Assembly (NCBI RefSeq): GCF_030272615.1
Contig: NC_081406.1
Span: forward strand, 475,937,900 to 476,000,399
Direction of reading: 5' to 3'
DNA length: 62,500 nt
From: Cryptomeria japonica
Taxonomy: Eukaryota; Streptophyta; Pinopsida; Cupressales; Cupressaceae
Both the position numbers and the translations under genes were made by a program. Shown piece after piece: positions 1-11,329 of this stretch (positions are counted from its first letter, which is position 1; the number at the start of each line of letters is the position of its first letter). The notes beneath the pieces are model-generated. The model did not search any database, had not been told where the DNA came from, and saw nothing but the letters and a program-made list of their open reading frames with translations.

Positions 1-1140
1 CTTCGTGAAATAGAGAAATCTTGGCAGGCCCCGAAAGTTAAGTGAATCCTCCAATTAAAGACTATTTATCTTCAAGAAGATCTGATGGTCAACGCTATTT
101 CGCTCGACAAAGGTGTCTGATGTTTATCTTATGCGAAATGGCGAAAGGATAGGTGGGTCTGGTAGGTAAGTAGTTTGTGGTATTAACGGATGATCATCTT
201 TTAGAGGATCTAACGGTTCACATTGATTCACAAAGAAAAGCTCCTAGGGTTTTATGCTTCGCAAAATGGCAAAAAGCTGGTGGGCCCCAGAAGTAAGCAG
301 ATCCTGTGGTTAAAGATCGATCAACTCAAAGTTGATCAGGCGGTCTGCATTGGTTTGCGAAAGGAAGATGTGTGAAGTTTACCTTTCGCGAAGTGGCGAA
401 AAGGTAATGGGCTCGGCTTAAGGGTGACATGGAGAGTAAACAAGGTGCATCTCAGAACAGATCTGACGGTCCACATTGTTTCATTGGGTGAAGTAGCATG
501 TAGTATACTCTTCACGAAGCAGCGAAATGAGCTGGTGGTTACATGGTCGGTGATGTGGCAATACAGTTGGACGTCCAGCTAGGGAAAAGGGGTGACTCAT
601 CGGCTGGACACGTGGCTCTTAAGGATAGTGTAGGGCCCTCTTCAGTAAAGAGGAGATGGTGTTGAAATTTATTGTAAAGTAGAACATGTGGTAGTCCAAA
701 TGTGGAGCCTGATGGAGTTCTTGAATAAATAAATCACTGACATGTAAGAATTATCTACCAGCGCACAGGTGGATTCCATGCGGAGGGCCCACTTCAAAGG
801 ATTAAAGGTGTTAAAGGTGGCACATCTTAAGAGGGATCCAACGCTGGGCATTGTTTCACAGCCCGAAGATGCAAGGCCTTTAAACTTTGCGAAGCAGCGA
901 AGACCGTTAGCAGTAATGACTCCCTACGGTTAGTGAAAAGACAAGCGGTCACTGTGTAGAGTAAAGGTCGAGCGGATAATAGAATATCTGACGGATGGCG
1001 CTATTTTGCATGACAAAAATGTGCGAGGTTTATCCTTCATGAAGCAGCGAAAGAAAGTGGGGCCCGATTTTAAGCAGCTCGACTCAGATAAAGTAAAAGG
1101 CGTGCAAGTTTCTCGGGATCCAAAAGGCGTCGTTGTTTCG
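1..1140. repeat. Degenerate 127-bp tandem array with hairpin cores (leader of ORF-A1)
   Basis: A diverged tandem array. A conserved block resembling GATCTGACGGTCCACATTG begins at about 79, 207, 334, 460, 835, 985 and 1117. Spacings are 128, 127, 126, 375 (three periods), 150 and 132, so about nine units are present. Each unit also carries a short foldback core of the type TTTCGC-loop-GCGAAA. The clearest runs from 382 to 404, where CCTTTCGC pairs with GCGAAAAGG with one bulge. The array lies just upstream of the accessory ORF relic at 1507. Tat-lineage gypsy elements are known to carry hypervariable tandem repeats in the 3' UTR, and this position fits. It runs off the left edge of the window. 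Confidence 0.8.
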
Positions 1141-1506
1141 CAATGAAAAGGTGCGAGGATTTTAACCTCTGCGAAGTAGTGAAAGGTGAAACACTTAGAA
1201 AATTTTATGATCCGTTGGAGCCATTTTTCGAATTCAATTGTGAATTCAATTTTGAGTTGATTGCCGAAGCATGCAGTTTTAATGTCTCAATTCAATGCTC
1301 AGTTGTTGTATTAAGCTTTAGATCAACTAAACATCGACATCATTTTGAAGAGTTTTGTAGAGGAGCCGGTGCACAGAGAAAATTTCTTCAGGCAAGTAGT
1401 GAGTCTCTACGTATTGCTTCTTAGTTAGAGACTGAATTAGTATCATTGCATGCTTGTTTTCTTAGAAGATTGCCCAAATTTTAATTGATATAACTGCAAT
1501 TCCGAG

Positions 1507-4500
1507 ATGGCACCAAGAAGGGATTTCATAGGGAAATTGAATTACCAGGACAGAGCTACTTGTGATGATTTTTTAGAACAATTAACTGTGTCCACAAATG
1601 CTGCAGCCAAAATTAAAGAATTGGTACCCAAAACCCCCTGTCTAAGAATTGGAGACGGTTTGTATGACAAAGGCAACTGGTTGACGGATCCATAGATAGG
1701 GATATCAGGTCTAGGACTTTTTAAGGTGGGTTTTGGTAAAAGACATGCCTCTCTCTGATGAACAGTATATGGCAATTAGATATGGGAAAGCTCATAGTCC
1801 CTGGGGTTTTCATGGATGTAGATTTGTTAACCCAGATTGCACACAATTATGACCCTGTGGCTAGATGTATCAGGAATGTGAATGGAAGAGCCTTAATTGA
1901 AATCAATGATGATGAATTTAGGAAGGTGTTTAAGCTCAATGAGGTATCAAATTACTTAGAGCCTATCAATTTTGAAACATTGGCCCAAGTCTACAATGTG
2001 CAGAGAGATCACCTCAGGAGTGGTCCTTTGAAGGAGTTTTTTGTCAAAATAGGAGGGCTAACTGTTGTAGGCCCTAGTACCATGGAACCCTTCTCTTTGA
2101 ATTTGTTTACTCTAAGGGATAAAGGGATGTATTGGTCACTCTGTCAGATTTTTGGGGAAGATGCTGAAACCACCATGCCAACCCATTATATGCTAATGAT
2201 AGCACAAATTTTAAACCCCTCTTTGGCGGTAACATTTGATTATGCACCTTATCTCACTGATGCAATCCATGCAGGACTGATAGGGATAAAAAGTGGTAAG
2301 TTAGATAGACCTTTTGGATGGTACTCCCTTCTCATGCATATGTTTTTATTTAAAGGTGTTGATTACTTCGCTAGTGAAATGGATTTAGTTAAGGAAAAGG
2401 ATGGTGAAGAGATGCATGTACAATTGTGGAGCACCATTTTGTCCTGGGATAGAGAGGATGCCAACTACCTAAAGTTTGACAGATGCTTTGCATCTAATAT
2501 TAGGATTCTCTTATGCTCAAAGAACCCTAGGATCCCCAAAGCTCTTTTAGAATTCCTTAGGCCTAAGGAATTTGCTGAAGGTATCAAGATTGTGCACAAC
2601 TGGGGTGACATATACTTATACCCTGTCTCTATAGTTTTCAGAGTTTATGGTTTTAGAGGCACTCCATATTTATTGCCCTATCAAGTCCCATTGAAGATAG
2701 GAACTGCAGAGGTACTAAGGCAAATTGGGGGTGTGCAAGAGGCAAAGTTAACAAATAGGGGAAAAGGGACCATTTTCCCAACTGTCACCATGGCTCATCA
2801 ATTTGTAATCACCAAGGGTGGTTGGAAACACTTTGATGACTTCTTTCAACCATATAGGTTGTCTACTGCAGTATCCAAGTTTGTTGACCTTGCGGATTTT
2901 TTCAATGGCATGTTCAAGAAGAGAGCAGTATGTAAAGGTAGGCCACACCAATTCCATTTCCCTGAGGATCTGATTAGAAATGAATTCAATTTGGATGAGC
3001 AGGAATTGAGGAAAGAAAAGTGGGTGGCATACAAAAGGGCTCTTGAATTTATTCATCAATTTGATAGTAGTTATGACCCTTTGTCTAGCTTTAATCCTTT
3101 TGAGGAAAAGATTAAATTCCCAATTCTTTATTTTGAAGACCTAATGCAAACTTTGAAGGAAAAGAGGGAAGCTATAATAAGAGATAATCCTGACAAGGCT
3201 AGGTTGGTGTTAAGTAAGCCTTCCTTTGCTAACGCCATCCCTCCAGTTAATTATGTAATGCATAAGAAGCCAAAATATAGTGTGTTGATGCCAATAACAG
3301 GTGAGCCCTCTACTTCAAGAGGGAAGAGAGAAATAGAAGATGTCACTGACATCCAAGACTCCCCTAAGAGGTAAAGGGTGGGGAAAGAAGTGCAAATAGG
3401 TGAAACTTTGTATTCTCCATCCCAATCCCCTATCCATATAGGAGATGAACAGGCAGTGACCAAACAATTGTTGCAGTTAGGGAGTCTCGGGGAGATTGCC
3501 TACACATATGAGGAAACACAAGAAGGGATACTAGAAGAGCCACTGAGTGTTGAGATGAACTTAATTGTAGATGAGTTCAAAGGCAAAGAGCTAGACCCTG
3601 TTGTCAAGCAAGCCAGTGAGGAGTTCCTGGATGATAGTAATTTTGTCACAACAGGGGCCTTCATGCAATTTGTTTAGAAGCAAAACATTGAGCAATTCAA
3701 GGCAAGGTGTGAAAAGAGAAAGAATGAGTAGCCTCACAAAGATGCAACTTTAGTAGAGGAGAAGGTGAAACAAGAAATGATGGCAGAATTCAAAGCCATT
3801 ACTCCTGAAAAGGGGAGAGAAATGGTGTCAAAGGCTGGTGTTCTAATCCTCCCTAAATGGGATATAGTAGATGCCTTGGTACTTGAAGCAGTCAGAAAAG
3901 AAACCAAGCCTATGGAAGGAGTGACATTTAGCAAGAATAATGTTTCTTTGGTCATGTGGTCTTTAAAGAGGGATGAGAGTAGAAGAAGGAAGGATACCTC
4001 AGAATCCAATTTCCTTGGGGGGATGATTGTTAAAAGAGTCCAGGACACAGGAGTGGTGGAAGCTACCAACATAGTTCTTAAAACTGCAAAATTCAGTGTG
4101 GCAGTGGCTGAGAAAGAAGCTAAGGAGAGAGTTGATCTCCAATTAAAAATAGAAACAATTCTAAAAGCTTATAATGAAGCCAAAAGGGAGGTAGCCAACA
4201 AGGATGGTATAATTGCTAGACTATAGAGTCAATTGGCAGGACAACACCAAGGAGATGAATCCTCTACTTTGATGATTGCATCTTCTCCAGCAAGATCTCC
4301 ACCCACCATTCCTATTGTTGAATTTCCCCCTTCTCCCATGACCTCTGGTTTTCAACCAATTGAGACCATTCAACATGAATTGGAAAAGTTAAAACAGGCT
4401 CAAGCCCTGTTTGCAAATAAATATGAAGAAAAGGTAAAGGCCACAGTTTTGAGTTTTGTTGATACAGTTGGAGCTCTCATTGTGCACACTAACATGAAAA

Positions 4501-5130
4501 TAATTTTGGATATTTTGAGTGAGTTGAATGAAGACATGGCTCTGGAGCCAATTTTGAATAAGTGGATGCCTAGAGAAGTGGATCTAGAACTCATGTGTGC
4601 ATCCTATGATGAGGCAAGATCTGATGCCATTATTAAATCCACATGTGAGTTAGCAAAAGGCATGAACAAGCTAGTAGAAGGAGGGGCTGGTGTAGAGAGA
4701 AAAGCCAACTTGTACAGGAAGGAATATATTGAGCATAAGTTTGAATTATTTCCTGGGGGTTTGTTAGTCCAAATTAGTTAAAGGACAAACAAGTATGGCT
4801 TGATGAGCTGGGAGCTAACTTGTCTCTAAGGGTGAATGAAATCATTAATACAGATAACACATCCTTATTTGTTAAGACAATTGAAGAAATAGAGAAGATA
4901 AAGTCACACTATGGTTTTTCGGAATCAGAGGTTAAGAAAGTGAGAAATTGTTGGAAAAGGTTAGTTAAGTTGAAAGAAAAAATTGTTAGTTTCTCATGGC
5001 CTACTCATGACGTGTTCCAAGAGTGGACCAAAAAGTATGCGGTGGAAGAAGAGGAAGTCTTAGAATAGTTAGAAGATGATGCAGTAGAACAACAAACTGA
5101 AAAGACCGTTGGGATTGAAAGTGACGTGTA
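1507..5130 (+). pseudogene. ORF-A1: accessory ORF of a gypsy element, plant-mobile-domain-like, decayed
   Basis: A relic of about 1,200 codons. A short opening piece (1507-1695) lies in another frame. One frame then runs from 1758 to 4781, broken only by in-frame stops at 3372 (TAA), 3675, 3729 and 4224 (all TAG). After a frameshift near 4779 it continues to a terminal stop at 5128, with one more TAG at 5066. The N-terminal half looks globular and contains GTPYLLP (near 2658) and a segment LLMHMFLF. The C-terminal half is charged, with helical stretches and a motif ITPEKGREMVSKAG (near 3801). The same motifs recur in ORF-A2, and GTPYLLP has a counterpart in ORF-A3, so this is a true family. 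The N-terminal layout recalls the 'plant mobile domain' and 'putative plant transposon protein' groups, but that is only a resemblance. It has no zinc knuckle, protease, RT, RNase H or integrase motif. Function unknown. Confidence 0.75.
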
Positions 5131-5155
5131 GTTTCTTTTTGAAAGAAATTGCAGT

Positions 5156-6046
5156 TGTAACAAACTATTTTTAGGAATGTCCAAAGCTTTTATGCATCCA
5201 TATTGTTATAAATGGATACCAGGACTTAAGAAAAGAGAATCACAAGAATTTGTAAAGAAACTATGTTGAAATATATCTAGGTTTTTTCTAGTTCTCTCAG
5301 AGATTACTATGAATTATGTAACATTTTCAAGAATGAATATGAATATACAGATCAAAGTTTTAGGCCTAAATCTTCTTTGTCTTCTGGTGTGCATTCATTA
5401 GTTTGCTGGTTTCATTTGGATAATTTAGGGTTGTTCAAATGAGCATGGATTGTAAGGCAATCTTATAGACATATTTCTGGCTTTTCTCTTCAAGAGAGGG
5501 ATTAAATGTGCATGAAATATTTCTATCAGTAGATCAATTGTTTGCTGCTTTGAATCTGATGAACTATTTTAGTTAAATGGGAAAGGACCTATGTATATGT
5601 TAGGCATGTATAAGGTTCATGAAAGCCGAAGTGATGAAATGTATGAGAATGTTCAATTTTGAAAACTCTTGCTTGATTTAGGTGACTCTGTGGCCTGGAT
5701 AAGGCACTGATACCTGTTATGGAATTCTTTCTATTTTTGTTGAGGATCAATACTGAAAATGAACACAAGTTTTTCTTTTAATGTTTTAGTTCCATTGAGG
5801 TGATGAAATCCATAGGTTTTGAGCATTGGTTTACTGTGGATCTCAATTTAAAAGTGTGAAAGTTTTCACAAAAGGTATACCCACCTGAGCTTTGGATAAG
5901 TTCGAAGTGTAGAAGGTTTTGTTGAAACCTTGTTATATGTTATTCTGGAATTCTATTTTCTTGGTGCCCTCTTCATATGCAAATAGAGTTATCAAATCTT
6001 CTTACAGGGAGGAAAGGAGAGAATCAGAATTTGAGAACAACAAAAG
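5156..6046 (+). mobile_element. LTR of a Ty3/gypsy element (approximate boundaries)
   Basis: This stretch has no coding potential. It starts about 26 bp after the ORF-A1 stop with TGTAACAAACTATTTTTAGG. A similar start (TGTTAGGG, then GTTTTTAGG) follows ORF-A2 at 14993. A TATA-box-like GTTATAAATGGATA lies near 5203. It ends just before a primer-binding site at 6047. I could not find a second copy of this LTR in the window, so the start is inferred from position and from the ORF-A2 comparison. It could be the 3' LTR of the ORF-A1 element, the 5' LTR of the gag element that follows, or both if the two formed by LTR recombination. Confidence 0.55.
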
Positions 6047-6064
6047 TGGTGACTCTGTTGGGGA
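6047..6064 (+). promoter_or_regulatory. Primer-binding site, tRNA-Arg type
   Basis: TGGTGACTCTGTTGGGGA closely matches the TGGCGACTCTGCTGGGGA primer site used by Tat/Ogre-type gypsy elements, with two differences. In that group it pairs with the 3' end of a tRNA-Arg. It sits between an LTR-like region and a gag relic, as expected. A second partial match follows at 6262. Confidence 0.65.
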
Positions 6065-6261
6065 GAGTCATAGTGTGTCTATGTTACAGATTGGTGCTTA
6101 TATTAGCTTGGAAGTTTGTTAGAATCTCTATGTGTTTGTGGCAGATTGCGGTAACTTTCATTTTGTGCCATCTCTCTCTCTCTGAAAATATTCATGTTAT
6201 CTAAATCTTTGCAAGTGATTTGTCAAAACTTGTTTTCTTTTTTTCCCACATTTTTGGTGGG

Positions 6262-6272
6262 TGGCGACTCTG
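6262..6272 (+). promoter_or_regulatory. Second, partial primer-binding-site-like sequence
   Basis: TGGCGACTCTG is an exact match to the first 11 bases of the tRNA-Arg-type primer site. It lies 215 bp downstream of the fuller site at 6047 and 57 bp before the gag start. It may mark the real LTR end, or be a duplicated LTR/primer-site junction. Confidence 0.4.
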
Positions 6273-6328
6273 ACAAGTATAACCAGTGCTATTGAATAAG
6301 TATAATTCTTTTAAGAGAAACAAGTATA

Positions 6329-8791
6329 ATGCAGAGAGGAAGAAACACCAGGTCATTTATGAGGAAGCATCCTCAAGAGACATTGCAAGAGGGATTACTT
6401 GAACAGACACGGAGAGGCCAGAAAAGATCTGTTGCACATGAGCCATCTAGTGTTGCATGGGTACAAAAGAGCATTCATACGGGTAAGTTATCTGATAGGC
6501 CCATATATGCAAATTCAAATTCTTCTTCCTGTGAATCTGAGAAGGACATTTTGGGTTTCCATTCTGGTTTGTTTGGTAATAATGAGGATGTCCCAGTTTT
6601 GAATCAAAAGATTTCTCATACTAGTATCTCTGGGAAGGATAGGAATAGCTCTAATATGAAGATGGACTCTATACCAAGAACTATAGATGAGAATATTAGT
6701 TTAATTGATATCAACCAAGTCAATGTGTCAGATTCTAAGGAATTGTTCCTTGATGAAGATAAGGTGTCCCAAGAAATTGAGGCTCTAAATAGAAGAGTCC
6801 ATCACTTAATTTCCCTAAGAGCACAAAAGGAAGCAAGTAAGGAAAAGGAAGTGAAAGCTAAATTGATTGAGAGGGATAGGCTTTTAAGACAGATTGCTGA
6901 TCTTGAATTATTCACCTGAGAAGAAGCTAAGAGTGAGGATGAAGGACCAGTCATCAGAGAGAATTTAGTTGCCAAAATTAACCCTGCATATTAAATTTGT
7001 TGTGCAACCAAGTAGGGAGGTCCTTAGTGACCCACAACTTGTTAAGAATGTTGTTGACAAAGGAAAACAAAAATGTATGGAAGATGGGTCTGGGTCTAAA
7101 AGTACAGTAGAAGTTTCTCACATGCTGTCTGCACATGAGAAAGAAATAGAAAGAATGAGAAAAGAAAAAGAAGACCTGCAAAGGGAATTAGAGAAAGCTG
7201 AATTAGAAGCAGCCAATCAAGAGGTTAAATAGAAAATTAATTATCTAAAGGCTCCTCCTATAATCTTTCCTTCAATAGACTTAAGTAAACCTCTACCTCA
7301 ACCTGCTTCACTCCCTCCAATAAAGATTCAGTCAACCTTACCTGTAAGCATTCCTCTAGCTAATCAAGTTCCTAATATTAATCAAGGTGGCCAAATCCCT
7401 CTGACTCATTGTTCTAATGTGAGAATGAATATGGGTAATAACTCTAATGCTAGTCAGTTCCAGAGAAGACCCATTAACTTGGAATTATATAGACAACTCT
7501 TTTTTGATGGAATCCCAGGGTATCCTAACCATGTTCCTACTGATTAAGAGATAGGCTTCAAAAATTTGCTGGCAATAATGCAATCAGTGTAGAAGAGCAT
7601 CTAAAATCATTCGGTGACCTGATAAAGGATTATGAAATTATAGATGAAGATGTCATCATGAAACTATTTGTACAATCTTTTGTAGATGATGCAAGGGATT
7701 GGTATAGAGGTCTACCTATGAATAGCATTGGTTCTTGGGAGGATTTTAAGAATTGCTTCCAGGAACAATATGGTGATAAAACAAATGTGAGCTTCATGCT
7801 CAATGAGTTCAATAATATTAGAAAGTCTGACAATGAGATTGTCATAGATTTCAATGCTAGATTTCAAAAGGCAATGCATAGGCTTTATCAAGTGATGAGA
7901 TTAGATGATAATATATGTCTGAACACTTATTATAATGCTTTTGATTCTAAAATGGCCTATATTCTGAGGGATAAGAACCCGAATAATCTAAGGGATTCTT
8001 TTAGGATTGCCATTAATGTAGAAAGTAATAGGAAAGCATCCAGAAAAGTAGGAAGGAGAACTGATGGAAGGTTATGACAAGAATCAAAACAACAGCCAAA
8101 TAAAGTTGCCAAGGAGGATGACAAAATAGAGAAGTTGGTGACTGCCATGAAAGATCTTACTGCTAAGGTAAGTAAAAATGATAAGCCTCATTACAATTGG
8201 CAAGATAGGCCTCATAGATTACATGACATGCCTTACAACACTACTTGGAAGGATGGAAAAACTCAAAATGATAAGCCAAAAAACACTCAAAACCAAGATA
8301 CCCCAGATCCCTTGAAAGGAGGAAATGTTCATAATATGGAAAATAATCCCTAGTGCATAGCTTGTGATGGACCACATTATCCTCATAAACGTGTTGTAGC
8401 TCAAGCCCTTGAAGAATCCATGAGAAAAGAGGGTGAGCCTGATATTAACATGTTTGAAACTATTATTGAAAGTGATGAGGAGTCTTCACAAAGTGAATCT
8501 AGTGAATGTGATGTGCTAAATAATAATAAATGTTACCAAGGGTAGTTGACACTTGATTGGCATCCTACTTTGAATGTGGTAACCATTGAAGATGAAGAAG
8601 TTCATCTCCAAAGACCCAGTGATGAAGAGGTAAGAAATCTTACTAAGGCTGCCATAGCCAAAGCCAAGCATAATTACAACTTGAGAAGTAGTAAAAGGGA
8701 TGGAGATCAGGGTGAACTTGGCTCAATGTTCATAAAGGAAGTATCTCAGAAGAGGAGGGCAAGCAGTAATACCTTGCCTCAAGACGGTTGA
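6329..8791 (+). pseudogene. gag: Ty3/gypsy gag relic (capsid domain and damaged zinc knuckle)
   Basis: Several frames join to make a gag protein. From 6329 to 6919 there is a charged, coiled-coil-prone start, which continues in another frame from 6969 to 7548 with Pro/Gln-rich linkers. The retrotransposon gag capsid domain lies from about 7570 to 8077, with the family pattern A-R-D-W-Y-R-G-L-P, then S-W-E-D-F and F-Q-E-Q-Y. A knuckle-like CIACDGPHYPHKR at about 8354 has lost its last cysteine (now R). Breaks include TGA at 6917, TAG at 7230, a frameshift near 7550, TGA at 8075 and TAG at 8351 and 8543. In an intact element this protein would package RNA in cytoplasmic particles. It is followed by protease and RNase H. 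Confidence 0.85.
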
Positions 8792-8870
8792 AGCCAAGAA
8801 TGATCAATCTAAAGATGTATCCAAGAGCGTGGATAATAATGCTACTGGTGATATATAAGGGAGTGCTATA

Positions 8871-9620
8871 GTGAAGAAAGCAAGTCAGCCTAAGTCAGAG
8901 AAAGCTAAAATTAATACTGAGTTAATTAATAATTCCACTTTTGATATGACTCAGGCTCTTACCCAGATGAAGGTTACAGTCCCATTAGTAGAATTACTGA
9001 AAATAAAGGAACATAGAGAAGCTGCTCTATCTTTAATTTCTAAAATATCTGATAGCAGTGCAACTTTGCCTTCAGGTACAATGAAGGATGAAAAGGATCT
9101 TGAGATGCAAACCCCAGAGGTATATGTTGGAACAACTATTACATAAGAGCCTTCACAAGTTGATCCTTTCTATGTAACTTTGTTAGTCAATAACCGGTTA
9201 ATTAAGAACTGTATGATAGATTCTGGTGCAGCTGCAAATGTGATGCCATATGGTGTCATGAAATAATTAGGACTGTCAGTAAGTACCGTGTATGGAAATT
9301 TTTATGCTATGGATAACAAAGAAGTACCTGTAATAGGTACAATGAAATATGTGGAGGTAAAAATAGCAACATTTCCTAAAGCAACATATAAGATGGATGT
9401 CATAGTAATCGACACAAAACCTCATTATGGCATGCTACTATCCAGACAATGGGCTGCAGCAGTAGGTGGAAATGTTCAGTTGGATCTATCATATGCTACA
9501 ATCCCAATCAATGGAAGCCAGGTTAAATTGTATAGAGAACCACGTGCCCCTAGGGTAATTGAGAAAATAGACCCTAGTATGTTAAACTACATGATTGATG
9601 TAGATCTTGATAATTTTAGA
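8871..9620 (+). pseudogene. Ty3/gypsy aspartic protease relic
   Basis: One frame covers a linker (8871-9146) and then the retropepsin domain. The active-site signature DSGAAANVM lies near 9221, after FYVTLLVNNRLIKNCMI. The second half of the fold follows, with HYGMLLSRQW near 9422. The frame is broken by TAA at 9144 and at 9264. The upstream linker contains the helix ALTQMKVTVPLVELLKI, a type seen just before protease in non-chromovirus gypsy polyproteins. Its normal role is to cut the gag-pol polyprotein. It continues in the same frame into an RNase H domain with no reverse transcriptase between them. Confidence 0.85.
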
Positions 9621-10085
9621 ATGCAACCAATTTTACCTCGGTTAAAAAATAATGATTCTATTGTGATTGAATTAGAATCTCAACAACAAGGTTTGTGGCA
9701 CATGTACTTTGATGGAGCTTGTTCTAAAGAAGGATATGGAGTAGGAGTTCTTTTTGTGTCTCCATCAAGTATAACTTTCAAATACTCTTTTTTGCTAGCC
9801 TTCCAGTGTACAAATAACACTGTTGAATATGAAGCCTTGTTATTGGGGCTTGAAATTGCTACAAGGCATGGAATTCAGTTGTTAAGAGTGTTTGGGGATT
9901 CAGAGTTGGTTGTTTCTCAGGTAAGGTCTAAGTATGCATCTAATAATGATCGTCTGAAAAGGTATAAACATGCTATTTGGGATGTGATTGAACATTTTTG
10001 TGCTTTCTCTATTAACTGGATAGAAAGATCAAAGAACATCATGGTTGATTTCTTAGCAAATGTTGCATTAAATAATGATGAGTAA
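9621..10085 (+). pseudogene. Extra (archaeal-type) RNase H domain of a gypsy element
   Basis: It is in frame with the protease and follows it after about 30 residues of linker. The motifs MYFDGACSKEG, NNTVEYEALLLGL, VFGDSELVVSQV and MVDFLANVA supply the expected acidic residues D, E, D and D, all present. This is the additional RNase H of Tat-like elements, distinct from the RNase H fused to RT. It would degrade RNA in the RNA/DNA hybrid during reverse transcription. The open frame ends at 10085. RT and integrase are absent downstream because unrelated CACTA sequence begins by about 10100. A second copy of this domain lies at 59316 on the other strand. Confidence 0.85.
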
Positions 10086-10099
10086 TTAGATCTCATCTC

Positions 10100-10560
10100 T
10101 CAAAATGGATTGACACTATTTGCTGCCAATGAAAGCTTGAGATTATGAGGTTCTTCTTTAAAGTGTGGCCACTTTTCCTCTATGTCCATAAATGTTGAAC
10201 CATCCGCAGGCATTCGAATAATGTCATCTCGACTTCTATTGCATGCATGGTAATCCATAAATTGTGCCAAGATAGTGCATCTGAATAATCGTTGCATACA
10301 TGGAATAATGGGAATATAATGAAGAACCTTGGAAGGAACCTTTTTTGTTATTTGATCTGTTCAGTATCTACTGATATGACATTCAGGGCATTCTGTTGCA
10401 AATTCATGTTTTTTATGATATATAATATGATCATTGGGACAAGCATCTATTGCTTGATACTCTATTCCAATATCTTTCAGAATGGAAGATGATTCTCGGT
10501 ATGAGCGAGGTAGAATATTTGATGATGGTAACAAAAACTCACCTATCAATCTACATAATA
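10100..10560 (-). pseudogene. CACTA (En/Spm) transposase fragment, tnp2-like
   Basis: Two adjoining minus-strand frames read as a CACTA transposase. The upstream piece (10549-10361) has LLPSSNILPRSYRES and then IDACPNDHIIYHK and ECHISRY, matching the zinc-binding-like CPN[DC] region of tnp2 proteins. The downstream piece (10297-10100) has MPADGSTFMDIEEKWPHF and LAANSVNPF, matching the ADG, W-P-x-F and NPFG stretch of the same family. In the family this protein binds the element ends and cuts DNA. Only about 150 codons remain. No CACTA terminal repeat is evident on either side, so this is a scrap, probably carried in or left by deletion next to the gypsy RNase H. Confidence 0.8.
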
Positions 10561-10600
10561 TTAATTTGTTAATATAAAGAATATTAATGGTACAAGATTC

Positions 10601-10666
10601 ACCCTTTATTAACTATAATGACATATACGACATACCCTTTATTAACTATAATGACATATATGACAT
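10601..10666. repeat. 33-bp tandem duplication
   Basis: ACCCTTTATTAACTATAATG and the next 13 bases occur at 10601-10633 and again at 10634-10666 with one difference (C/T). This is a recent local duplication in non-coding DNA. Confidence 0.9.
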
Positions 10667-10669
10667 ACC

Positions 10670-11329
10670 TTCCTATTTATCCAACAAACAATTACATGGA
10701 AGTTTTACTTTCAAACTGATACGCAACCCTATAACTGCCACAACCCTGCAGAATTAAGTGACAGTTAGAGGCTTTATTTGATCTAGCCTTATAGGACTTT
10801 CCTCCAACTCTATCACACACACTTAATCCAAATAAATGATGGATTTTATAGCCTCTCATGGTTCTATAACTGTTCCAACTACCCCTAAGACCAAAATGTA
10901 CAATTTGACAACATTTTATGCATTGTTGCATTACAACATTTTAGTGACACCTTGACAACTTTTGCCTTTTGACATGAATGACCACTAAACATTACTTACA
11001 TACTTTGAACACCTTAGAATGGACTCAAAAAAACATTTTAAACCTTTATTACCTTTCCATGGGTACATTTACATTATTTGAACAATCAGGACTTGAATAG
11101 GACTATTTGATAACTTTTGACAGAATGGCATAGTTAGCCTTACACATTGATTTCAAGCTTGACAAGCTTGTTTATTTCTCATTACTCATGATGAGTATGT
11201 AGCTTCTTAATCTTAGTACCATTTAGTTCTCCATTTTATTTAAGCAACAAGAGAGTATGGATGTCTTTAAGTATGGATGCCTAGAAGTGGAAGAGAAATG
11301 GAAGAAGTCCATTAGAACTCCACAAGTCT
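10670..11329. other. Non-coding stretch, no recognisable gene
   Basis: AT-rich sequence with no convincing frame. The 79-codon minus frame near 10692-10931 matches nothing I recognise and is probably chance. A short palindrome CAAGCTTGACAAGCTTG lies near 11155. Confidence 0.6.

Noticed and set aside
1143-1424. 93-codon frame upstream of ORF-A1
   Set aside because: Its start lies inside the last unit of the 127-bp array and the product has no recognisable feature.
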